From Rostratula benghalensis (lineage: Eukaryota; Chordata; Aves; Charadriiformes; Rostratulidae): a stretch of 64,000 bases of DNA. The notes beneath the pieces were generated by a model. It was not told the origin of the DNA. It ran no database searches and saw nothing but the letters and a program-made list of their open reading frames with translations. The stretch spans positions 1,521,434 through 1,585,433 of the forward strand of contig VXAI01000158.1 in NCBI GenBank assembly GCA_013399305.1, given 5' to 3'. Both the position numbers and the translations under genes were made by a program. Of the stretch, positions 48,761-59,813 are shown piece by piece (within the stretch, counting starts at the first letter, position 1; every line of letters starts with the position of its first letter).

Positions 48761-50608
48761 CAAGGTGTACGTGTATATAACTGTACCTATATACACATAC
48801 ACACACGTATACATAGATATAGACACGCATACACCCCCAAAAAGACCCAACACCCAAAGCCCTTTAACCCTTTTCTCACCAGGCTCCTGCTAACAGAACC
48901 TGTGGAAGAATTTCCCCCCCTTTCCCGTCAACCAACGGCGCGGTAACAGCCAAGGGTGCGAGGTGACAGCAAAGCTGGCTGACCTGGGAGTCGACACGGC
49001 CGTCACTCACTCCAATGTCACCCCAGCCAAGCTCTGCTGATAGAGGTGACACCGCTCACGTGTTAAATAAGGTGGAGTGGGGAAAGGATCAGTCCCTCGG
49101 ACACATGACTGGCTGTGTGCAGGCGTTGTGTAAATCATTTCCTTTATTGCAGGTCCCATTAATTGTTCAGGGGGGAAATGGATCCTTGAGAAAGGCAAGT
49201 TTTGGTTGACAGCACTGACCCACCAGCGCTGGGATCGGTTCTCTTTCCAGTCCCTGAGGAAGACTTTGCACTGTCTACTTTTCCACACTTTTACTAGACT
49301 GCTAAATGTTGGCCAAGAATGGGTCTCAGCTATTTCCAAACTATTAAAAACAAACAAGCAAACAAACAAAAGTAATGAAAAAAGTTCAGAAGATTGCTTT
49401 GGCCACGTGGACAAATAAGAATTCAAGAAAACAGATTTATGTTGAATGGGAAATGGTCTTCTTGTAGTTCTCCTGGCGGGTTCTTCCAGTTTATTCTCTG
49501 AGGAGGAACCATTTTCTGCTTTTAAATACAAATGTACCTCTCGATACTTTACACCCACTTGTTCCCATGCTATCATTGTCCATTGGTGTCTAAAGCTTCT
49601 GATATTTACTATTTCCAGCTTTTTTAAAAATAGGATGATAGGATGATATCTCCCCTCAGCCTGGCTTTGCCAAGTTAAACAAACCAAGCTTTTTTATTCC
49701 TTACATCTCAAAAAAAACCCCCTCTGGTTCCCATGATCATCTTAAATGTCCTTTCCTGTATCTACCTGGACTGAGGTTGTCTTCTTCCTACATCATCAAG
49801 CAGAGTGGCACATGCTGCTCAAGAACATGCTCTTCATCATGTCCCTATGAACATCTGACGTGCAATTATGCAACCCTCATTTTAAGGAGCTTTTATTTTT
49901 ACAGTTTAAACTCCTGGGTATCACTTTACCCACACCTTTAGTTCAGGGAGGCGTGGCAGATAAAACCTTTATAAAACCTCAAGTGCTGCAACCACAGCAG
50001 CTCTGACATCAGGATTTTTTAGCATCCTGCCTTTGCCTACCCACTGGGGGAAAAGATGGATCCCTATGTAGGAAAAAAGTTGTCTTCTCCCTTTTTTAAA
50101 ACCCTCTCCAATTCCATACAGACACCTGCCAGAAACCTGGACCACGGTTACCAAACCCAAGCACTTTGGGGTTAGAATGTGTCAGAATAAATCTAATTTG
50201 GACTTCTAACCCTGCCTGCCTGTGTGTATGTCGTGTGACAGAGTGAATTAGTTCTAATTTCTCATTTAGTCCTCTGCATGGGTATTGCTGTTGGAATGAG
50301 CAGTTCTTTCATTATTTGCTTCACTTTTGTCGCTTGCTGTGAGTCTCAAACACCGTTATTTCCTGTGCACACCCTGGTTTTCACGCTACCCCAAACCTAA
50401 CTCTTAATGCAGAAAGAGTAATGCCTGCAAAATTCACTTTGGACCAGGTTAAAGGTTCATCAAGGAGCAGAGCGCCCCGCACTAATGGACTAAGTGGCTT
50501 CTGGACGACTGGCCAGCTTTATATTTCTTATTTTATATAAAAACATCCACTGAAGCACACACAATACATTCGCTGTTGCGTTCTATTGGTCTTTCACTTT
50601 TATATTTT

Positions 50609-50637
50609 CATATCTATATCTANCATATCTATATCTA
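50609..50637. repeat. 14-base duplication around a single N
   Basis: CATATCTATATCTA occurs at 50609-50622 and again at 50624-50637 with one N between. This is the same signature as at 17949-18063, within a TATATC-rich stretch. Confidence 0.8.
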
Positions 50638-53600
50638 TATATTTATATATATATCAGGCAAACTTTTCAAAACAGAAATTTCTATCTATAAATACATTGC
50701 AGTATATATTAATATTACAGACATTCAGAGAAAGATAAAGCTGTGTGATAGTTATCTCTCTGATTCTCCATCTGTAGAAGACTACAGTAGTCAGAGCAAT
50801 CACCTCTGTCTTCCTTTGACAAACTAATGAGCTGTGCTTGAAGTGACCCTAACAAAGGAGTTAAATTAAAATCACGTTTAAAAGCATATCGAATCATAAC
50901 AGACAAGAATTTATTTTTTTTTAAAGCCTTGAGAATGTGCAATACAGACTTACTGCCTTGCTACCCAACTACAGGCTCCCTTCAGCCTTACTGTCCTGGG
51001 CTGCAAAGATGAACACCCATTCTCTGCTGATCAAAGGGGTTTTATTATTGTTGTCTTAATGCAAGAGGAGCCACTATGAAACCACAGGGAGACTGGCCTG
51101 GCAGGAGTGCAGGTTTTGCGTATATCTGACAGCCTGATTGGATTTTGCACGACTCAGGGGTGAAAATATTTTTCTTTTCCTTCCACAGACAAATACCCAG
51201 GAATACTTAGCCTGACTTGTAATCCCAGCCCCATTATCCTTGCTTGTGCTAGCATGTACTGCCTAAAGAGAGACAGATAGACAGTGGGGATACTACATGT
51301 CCCAACAGGAAAACCCTGATTTCATTTCACAGGTTATCTGTGGCCTTATTGCATCAGAAATGTCAACCATGAGTAATTCCAGAAAAGCTATGACTGATGG
51401 GGAGCAATAAATAACACTGCAGAGGAGCCCAGGCAGCTAAAGGTGGATGATCTCTGATGGGGTCCTATGATCTGGTGATGTTAGTATTCTCTTTAATATA
51501 CAACCCAGGTCTTCCCCTTCTGAGATGGCGAATCCATGGCTTTAAGCTAGCACTGCTCTCGTCCCTGTAATAAATCAGCCTCCTTCCTAGGGACCTCTCC
51601 TGATCCTTGCTGTTCAAACTGGTTTCATAGAGCATGCACCGACAGGAAGACAAACCCCAGCTGGGAGAGCAGTTCCCCAGTGTGGAGAAAATGTCATTTT
51701 TTCCTGAAAAGAGTCAGGCATAAGATTTCTTCCCTGGCAGATGCAAGAGGGTGGTCCTCTCCTTTAGGTGAACTCTGATCTTCATCATCTTACACTGACA
51801 CGTTCATGAACCTACAGGCATTTACTAGAATTCTGGTGAACTAACTCTAAAAAAATCTATACCTTGCTCCTCTTCTTCTGATCATCATTAATGGACACAC
51901 TGAATGAGGGGTCTCATACCTGTCACACACTGCAGGCTACGGCCTGTCTTGGGACGGTTTAAAGACAGGGTAACCTTTCCCATCACAGAGTATAAAACTT
52001 CCTGCAACATTTTTTTTGCTGCCCTCTTTTGTAGCATCCTGCACCGTAACACAAACACACCCACTGACAATAGTGATGTTAGTTCTGCTGGTGAAAAATA
52101 CTGTGTATTTTCACAGTTTGCTCCTAATTTAAGATTCAAGCTCACAAATAAGAATTTCTGACGGCGCTTAATATGAGACCACTTCCATAAAAACACCCAA
52201 AAACCAAACAAAAAAAAAACAAAACAAAGATTCTTATGGTAACAGACCAGTGCTGTTACCATGGGTGCTTCACTATCATAAGCCACACAATGCCTAGCAG
52301 AAAAGTTAAAGCTTGTGAATAGTAGTTTGTGTCATTAGTCTGTATATCTGATGGACATCAGAATGGTACAGGGGTCAGTGGTAAAAGTTAGAGGATATGG
52401 TATTAATTAGAGAAAGTAAGTCTTAGGCAAATCCAATTTCTTTTCTGCATAGACGGAATAGGCTTACACTTGGGTAAGGCTCAGTAGTGCACAACATCAA
52501 AAAATAACATTATGCAATATCAACAGAGTACACAATGAGGTTGCCAAACATCTAATCCTGTGGCCCCTATTAAAAACAGATGGGATATTACCTTTTTCAT
52601 ATTTCCCATATGCTTTTAATAGAGATTCAAGATCTGAGGCTGAAACGCACTGCTGTCTGCTCCCTTCCCAGCCTTGCTCCTCCCAGCCTCCTCTGCAGAT
52701 AAGAGCTGCCAACTGGGCCATGCAAATAGTGGCTGCAAGAGGCTGAAAAGTGCAAGTTGGCACAGATGAAGAAGGGACAGAAAGGATTGGTGGTTGCTGT
52801 GGTGGAGAGGGAAAAAAATGACCTTCAAAAACTGAGCCTTGGTACAGAACATCAATAAAAAATTAGCAAGGAGAAAACTCGCCAAGAACTAGGTGGCTGA
52901 CAGAGCTCAAAAGGTAGCTTCCATTGGGAAATTATACAGTAAAGGAGTGTCCTGTATTGTTCTGTCAAAATCAGCTGCTGGCCTGATGTTTTGCCTACAT
53001 CAAGAAACATATAAAGATAAAATGCCCAGAAGGGTTGGTGGGCTGATGTATTATGAAGAGAACAGTCAAACATGGGCACTTAAACCATGTGGTGAGTTGC
53101 ATCTGGGCAAACAAACTGGATGGCTTGGGTCCTGGAAAGCTAGGACTGAAACAGAATTAATGAATACAGTGGGCAAACAGAGCGCCACGAGCTCTCCTAT
53201 GTCTGTGGAAAAATGGGCTAATGGGATCATAGGATTCTGTCAGTAGAAAATGGGATTTAGCACCACTTTTGCGTGTGGCACTGATATGGAGGAAAACTGT
53301 TGGCTTTTCAGACGTGCTCACTTCAAAAAGGTTCAGAAAACAGACAGAGAAGGAAAGAAACATTCTCCAGATCTCAAACCTTTCAATTCATTAAAAAGCA
53401 GACAGCTAAGTGATTTGATTACTCTGGAGGTATCTGGAGGAGGAGGAAGAGTCAATGCCCAGAAACTCACTGATGTAACAGGGAAGGACAGAAAAATAGA
53501 CTCTTATGGGAAGCTGGAGACAGAAAGGCTGACAAGAGAACAGGCGAGTACTTCTGACAACAAAACCAGGGATAGCATCAAACATCTAGACTCATATTCA

Positions 53601-54234
53601 GGTAGTGTTGTATATGTCCAGCTCTTCTATCTTCAAAGTGAAATGCTTTTCTATAATAGGTGTTTTAGCCCAAAATAAAGGTCAATGCTGAGGTATCAAA
53701 GTGAAGAGCAGTGGAGTGTGTCATGCAGATTACAGTTGAAAATTAAAGAGTCCATTCTGGCCTAAAAGTTTAAAAGTATATAAATCATGGTGTAGAGTTG
53801 CAATTTAATTAAGGCAACAACTGATCTTTCATAACACACCTCTGGTGCTATACCAATTGATATGTATTTTTAGATTTAACTGTTTAAAACTTAAGATCTA
53901 TTGCAGTCTGAACTCCTTTAGAAATATTGACTTTTCCCAATATTTCATGGTTTCAAGGCAAACATCCAAGAACTCTGCTCTTGGTCTAAAAAATCACAGG
54001 CACCTCTGCACTAGAGAGATCTATGAGCATCAGCAGAATAGCACAGTGATTCACACTCACAAGTCCAGTTAATGCTTGGGCTTAGCTCTGTCATGAAAAG
54101 TTTTATAACGTGTTTCACTACGGTTAGTCATATTTCAGTCAATGGAGAACCTAATCCCATCTTAATAAGCAGATCAGGTGGTTAAATTGCCTCATTACAC
54201 TTACATCAGAAATCAGTGATACTGCATCTCTTAC

Positions 54235-55240
54235 CTATTGTTGGCTTCTACCAGAAGCTGTGGGACAGGCTGAGTCACCATCAAGGTATCAACTGGCAAG
54301 CCAAGGCCTCTCTGAAGGTCTCCAGTCTGGTGAGCATTGATAATTGTTCTGGCCAAACTCTTTAAGCTGTCACTTGTCAACTCATTTCTTGGCTGGCCTG
54401 GTGGATCACCAAGTTCAATGATGAGCACTCTTGATGGACCAGCCTCATCAGATGTCTCCAGAGCTTGAGTATTCACTGGTCCTCTCCCCACTTTCTGTGA
54501 GCTAGACCTGCTATGAAAGGCTGTACAAAATGCCATGTCAGGGCAGTGATACTTCTTTTTGCTAGCATTGGCTGCGATTAACTTCAACATGCTTTCACCT
54601 CCCAGCACATGATGGACTACTCTGACTTGGTCATGACCAATCTTCAAGAAATCAGCTAATTGACTTATTGTACTTGCTTCACCCTCTTCCTCAAGAGCCT
54701 CAGTTACAGTGAAAGCCACGAGAAGGGAAAAGCCAGCAACTATTTCTACAGGTTCCTTCTCATGCAGGAGAACATAGAGAAGATTGTCTTCAAAGCTGAA
54801 GTAATTGGCTCCTGCCCCTTCATTCGGTGAGAAAGAAGATGGAGTTGGAGAGATGTATTTCCCTTGAATGAAAACACGAAGGCTGAGTGGTTCATTGTAG
54901 AATATAGCAAGGGGCACTCTGGTTGTGTTTTGGCCACTGAGGAGATAGAGTCTGAAAGACAAAGGTGTTAGGTCTGGGAAGCAGATTGTAGTGAGTTTGG
55001 TGGATGGCAACACAGAAGAGAAAGTAGAACGATGCTCTGCAGGATAACATGATGCATGTGACGTCACATCACTGAAGATGTCCATAAAGCTGCCAGTCAT
55101 TGCTACCACTGGAAACAGTCTCTGGCTGACCATGCTGGGGTCCAAGTTTTCTAGGATGACAAGTGCATGATCTGCCTGGTTGCAGAAGTAGCCTTGTACT
55201 GAGGGCTTGAAGGTACACTTGCTGTCGTCTCTGTAAATTC
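54235..55240 (-). CDS. PKHD1: PKHD1 exon 61-equivalent: large ectodomain exon
   Basis: This is the largest coding exon in the window (1006 nt, 334 complete codons). The acceptor reads TTCTCTTCCAG before GAATTTACAG, and the donor is AATAG followed by GTAAGAG. It enters with two bases of a split codon and leaves with two (AG). Reading starts I-Y-R-D-D and continues through an uninterrupted extracellular segment. Cysteines fall at local residues 8, 19, 64 and 86, N-glycosylation sequons at N104 (NTT) and N224 (NAS), and an acidic patch at about 180-187. It lies between the G8/parallel beta-helix part of the ectodomain (outside the window) and the membrane-proximal exons. No frameshift or stop is present, so the exon looks functional. 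I saw no canonical furin motif here. Exon boundaries are well supported; function is taken from the family. Confidence 0.92.
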
Positions 55241-58200
55241 CTGGAAGAGAATGAAGGGAGATGGGGAGAGAAAAAAATCAAATAGGAATTACATATATCA
55301 TCTCAACAGTTCATGGTGTAACTGTTTGTTTTTCCCATTCGGGGCTCCAAGTCAATTTGTTGGTGCTAAAATTTTACATAGTTTTAAGAGAAGCCTGGGC
55401 ACTAAGTGTTATTAAATAGGTAGAAACCGCTACCTATTTGATATCCCTTGATATTCCCTTGATATAGAGGTATACTTAATATGCTTATTTAATATCCCTA
55501 AGATGTTCTTGAGCTGAAATTGGTTGAAGACTGCTAATGAATGATGGAGAAGTACCATATACATTGGACTTGTTCTTTCTAGCTATTAAATTATGGCCAC
55601 TGTTGAAAGAACAAGCACGGCAGATGGACTTTTGGTCTGACCCATCACTGCATCCCTCTGTCCTTATGTCTTCTACATCCTCCTGGTTCCAAGCCTGTAG
55701 CAGGGTAAAAATAAATTAAGGCACGGCTGCAATTCTTTGGAAAATTATGATTTAATGATACGCAAAACCCTCTCAGACTACTCACAGGGATTGTATCTCA
55801 AACAAAAAAAAAAAAAAAAAGAAAGGACCAGAACATCATTAATCTACTCCAGCAGTGAACTGTCTCAGCAAGTTTTAGAGACAGAAGAAAGCACCATATT
55901 CAGACACGTGTTCCAACTCTCTATGCTCCCACTGCAGTCAGTGAAGATCTGGAGTTTAAATTGTCTGTCCACAGGCAAGTTATCTAGTATCTCCTGGGAT
56001 GTCCTGAAGTTTCTACAGAGGGACTACAAAAGAACTATGTGCTTGAAGAGCAGCAGCTGGAAGCCTGGTGGGATACCCCATGGCAACTGAACTTACACTA
56101 GAACTTATACACGTTTATGGTAAGTCAGACACTCCCAATTCCCCAGTTATCAATACAGTTCAGAAAGCAATGAAGTTCACCCTGAAATACCCCTGTTTTT
56201 GTCAGCTTGATTGCCCTTTAGAACCCTGTAACTTTAGTGAGGAGAGGTAGCATCCTGTCATTCACAAGCAAGTGCATAATGTCACTTGAACTTCTTTGGG
56301 TAGCTACAGAATCTGCAGATGTAACACATGGTCCATGGGAGTACAAAAGCCACTTTAGGTGACACTTGAGGTATTCTTTCACTGAATATGACAGGAGGTA
56401 AGACACGTCTATGTGTGGCAGAATCTGGCACTGAATCCCATCCCAAGTGTCTGTGGTGACGAGTCAAGAGGATACTTTTGTGGAAGGATCCATACAGAAG
56501 AGATGTAATCCATACAATCTTCTGTGCTGGGGTATGCTCCACCTGACCAAATATAGGTCTCTGCTTTAAGATTAGAGAAATTGTGCCTCAGGGTGTAATG
56601 ATGAGATCATCACTGATTATAAAGAGAGAAGAAAAGTAAATTAGTTCAGATACGGGCACCAAAAGCATAAACATTTCTGCCTGGAGCATCTCAGAAAAAG
56701 ATGTGTGTTTCTGTTTTTCCTTCCTCTCTTCAAAACAAAATCAAAGGAGGAATTTGCTGCTGTAGCCAGCTATAATCCTCCTTCCCTCCATGAGCCTGCT
56801 CCTTCCTTAGCTGTGATCACAAATATGTTAGGCAGGGCACAGCCAATGTCCAAACTAACTCTGCATTTCTCATTCAGCAGCTTGGCACTAACAGTAAAAA
56901 GAAAGGGCCCACCACATCCTCGAGAGTCACAAAGTTTTGGATGAATAAAAGGGCATTCCCTTTATCAGGGAAACTCTTTAACTGTGAAACTTGCTCCTAG
57001 ACAAAAAATACCAGACTCCTGGAAAAGAAATGATCTATGAGGGATCAATCTGGGCTCTGCTTATAACTACATCTTGATGCCTGGATCCTGTGGACGTTTA
57101 CCTAAGATGTATTTCAAGGGGATTCCTCGTGTGCAGACCGCTACCCAGGTCTGCCAGCATTTCCCAGAATGACCTCGTGCTCTGCACGTCACCGAGGAAA
57201 GCAATGAAATTACATAAATGTCAAGCTTTGTTCAGGGAGGATGTCCAAGTCAGACAGGATCTGTGCAAAAGCCCCTATTTTTAGACACCGGCTTACCATT
57301 TTCTTTCCCTTTCCTTTTCTCTTGCCTTTTTCTTTTTTTTTTTTTTTTTTCCTCTCACTTGCTTTACGAGCGTAAGCATTTTGCTATTGGTGTATGCCAG
57401 GGGCAAAGGGAGAGGAGGGAGCAGCCACTTCATTCAGAAGCAGAAGTGGAAATGCTACACTCGGAGACATCGGGTGTTGTCCCGGAGCGGTGGGAGGATG
57501 CAGCCTGCAGCCGGCAGCCAACCCACAAAGGCTGACAGCTCTCATCCGCTGCTCTCCCAGAAACTCCCCATCTCCCCCACCCCCGGGTGACATTTCTCTT
57601 GTCTGCAAATGGCATTTGCCAATACTTTGTCATTTCCCAGGGCTTGCCTTTGCCCTGCCGGCCTCGCAAAGTGGGTTTGCTTGGTTTCCTGAACGCCCAC
57701 CCGTGCATGCACACACAGAGCATGGCCATCTCCTTCCAAATGGCCTTATCTGCCAGTCACAATTTCTGCAGCCTGCCATTTCGATCACTTTTAAATGAAA
57801 CCCATGCTGGCCTTAGTAATCATAATGTCATTTACAATTTACTACAAAACACGTTTATTCAGTTAGTAGCACATCGGAGAAGGAGAACTCCATATGAACT
57901 CGCTGCTGAAGCCCTAATCTGATTATTTCCTCATGAAAATCCAAGCAGGGGTGCTTGTAAGAGGGGTCTGAGAGGAGAAGGAAAAAGTGAGTCCTGGCCA
58001 CAGCTGACTCTCATAATCAATGAGAATAGATAAGTGACATGGCGTGTCAGGGCCAGCAGCTAATCTGCCCTGGGGCACTCCTCTAAAAAAGGCCAGAGTG
58101 GACAGGACTTAATAAATACTGAGTGACCACTGAATATTGAGCTGACATGTGCTATTTACATCGGCGACGAACAATAACGGTGATAAATTCCAGAAGCATC

Positions 58201-58500
58201 CCCCTGCAATGGGTGAAATTCGATTAAACAGGGTATATTTGTAGGTGCGCGTGTGTTTGCACGCACGTGTGTGTGTGAGGGAGGGGGGGAGAAATGGGGG
58301 GAAAAAAAACCCAAAACAAGAGACCCTACACATGGGTTTGGGCACTTGCAAGGGCACGTGGGCTGGCTGTGTGTCCCACTACTCGGTGCACAAAAAATGA
58401 GGCAAAAAAATACGTGGAGAGTGTGTGTGTCCACCCTCTCTAGCTATTTCCTTCTGCAGATTCCCCTATTACCAAGTTAATTTTATCATTTAATTACATC

Positions 58501-58530
58501 CACACGCACACACACACACAGACACACACA
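58501..58530. repeat. (CA)n microsatellite
   Basis: CACACGCACACACACACACA then GACACACACA, imperfect dinucleotide repeat. Confidence 0.9.
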
Positions 58531-59786
58531 TCTATATGAGATTTTAACACTCAGGTTGCTTCTAGGGCTCCCGACAAATATTAACTTTGTGTCAATATTT
58601 GTCCTTCCTGTCGTGAAATGAGGATTTTCCACCTCATTTCACATTTGAAAAGAAAAATGCGCCGAGGGGGTCCTCTTTGCTTAGGAAAAAAACCACCAAC
58701 AACACCACCATCTCATATCCTTTATTTAGAAAAATGGAGCAGGAGGGAAGGAGGGAAGAGTGTTTTTAAAATAGATGTTTTGACTTAAAGGCACATAGAG
58801 TTCTGTGCAAGTCTCCTGCCTTTTCCCTGGCTCCCCAATGCCAAATAAATAACATAAAATAAAATAAAAAAATTCTACGTTTAAAATTGAATGAAATACA
58901 TCAACATTAATGATTTTCCCCTTCAGGTTAACACCACCATTTCCTTCAATAATTTTTACCCATTTCGTGATAGATTTCACAATTCACGGTACAAGGAAAA
59001 AATTGTCATTTTTTGACAAAAACAAAAGGCAACGTCAGTTTCTTATCAAAGTAAAATAAATCTCCCACAATTTTCTTTCCATCCGACTGGATTTGCCCGT
59101 CAGTTATTTCTAATTTAACTACAATTATAGTTACAAAAATACAAAAGAGAGCTGGGGAGGGAGGGAGAGAGGAGAGATAAATGGGACACTGTTTAGAAAT
59201 TGGGATTCATTTTCCTTGGGCTGGCCAGCACATATCTTTGCTGAGGGGGGAATATTCATCAGCATTAACTGTTCCTTTTGACCTCCTGACATTTAAATGT
59301 GAAATAAAATAAAAAAAAAAAAAAAAAAAAGGAGGGTTGCCCAGGAATAGGACCTTAGAAATCCAGTGAAGGTAAATTATTCTGAGGTTTTTTGCTACAC
59401 AAAAGGGTTCCTACCTTACTTGAGTTCGGATGTTCCCATGAATAAATAATTTTTGGCCCTGATTCTCCTGTCTAACCCCTGGCCCAGGATCTTCATGCCT
59501 GCACACGTGCCCTTTGAAAGCAAAGGTCTCTGCAGATGCTGATCTTGTAAATCTTTGCGTAGGTAAGTGAAAAGAAGCCCATCAACTTCAACTGACTGTA
59601 AATTAGGGATTTCACTCAACTGAGTTTGTCAGAGTTCCCTCTGGGGGTATAAACACACAGATATGTGATGTCAAGTAACTTATTTGGGGCGGGTTCCTCC
59701 CAAAGTGTGTATTTGGAACAGGCATACAGGAAAACACAGTGGCATGTGTTCTTGCTCATGTATTTATGTACATACGTGTGTGAGAT

Positions 59787-59813
59787 ACACACACACACAC
59801 ACACACATATATA
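59787..59813. repeat. (AC)10 followed by AT repeat
   Basis: Perfect (AC)10 at 59787-59806 followed by ATATATAT. Confidence 0.92.

Larger units (their letters stand above)
42087..54234 (-). other. PKHD1: PKHD1 intron 61
   Basis: 12148-nt intron, the largest fully contained in the window. It holds two CR1 fragments (43202-43634 and 44044-44933), a degenerate AAT/AAC tract at about 45622-45715, an AT-rich unique block at about 47930-48760, a single-N assembly join at 50623, and two unusually long open frames (49007-49687 minus, 52890-53678 plus) with no recognised homology. Confidence 0.75.
27553..55240 (-). other. PKHD1: PKHD1 gene, 3' part (seven terminal coding exons and six introns)
   Basis: This entry gives the span of the supported coding part. 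Fibrocystin is a very large single-pass membrane protein of primary cilia and ductal epithelia; loss of the human protein causes autosomal recessive polycystic kidney disease. Seven minus-strand exons of 1006, 136, 88, 108, 156, 135 and 347 nt join with matching phases (2, 0, 1, 1, 1, 1) into 657 codons and a stop. Introns are 12148, 871, 3935, 3412, 1222 and 4124 nt. The identification rests on recalled similarity of the region around the transmembrane helix (FCWFKKSKS followed by K-T-R) and of the segment before it to mammalian fibrocystin. The paralogue PKHD1L1 has only a very short cytoplasmic tail, so the long tail here favours PKHD1. The 5' part of the gene is outside the window. Human exon numbers are inferred by counting back from the end. 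Confidence 0.9.

Noticed and set aside
51920..52087. Minus-strand segment bounded by CACCAG and GTATGAG that looks like an exon between exons 61 and 62
   Set aside because: In the phase left by exon 61 it hits a TAG before its donor. Exon 61 joins 41951-42086 directly in frame, so it is not needed.
27553..55240. Assignment to PKHD1L1 instead of PKHD1
   Set aside because: PKHD1L1 has only a very short cytoplasmic tail. Here two further exons encode a tail of about 166 residues starting with the fibrocystin-type basic motif.
56282..56542. 86-codon minus-strand open frame upstream of exon 61
   Set aside because: A second frame is equally open over part of it, and no homology or phase-compatible splice pair joining exon 61 was found.
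58248..58530. CA/GT-rich stretches as a possible CRISPR-like or satellite array
   Set aside because: Simple dinucleotide repeats with no spacers or longer period.
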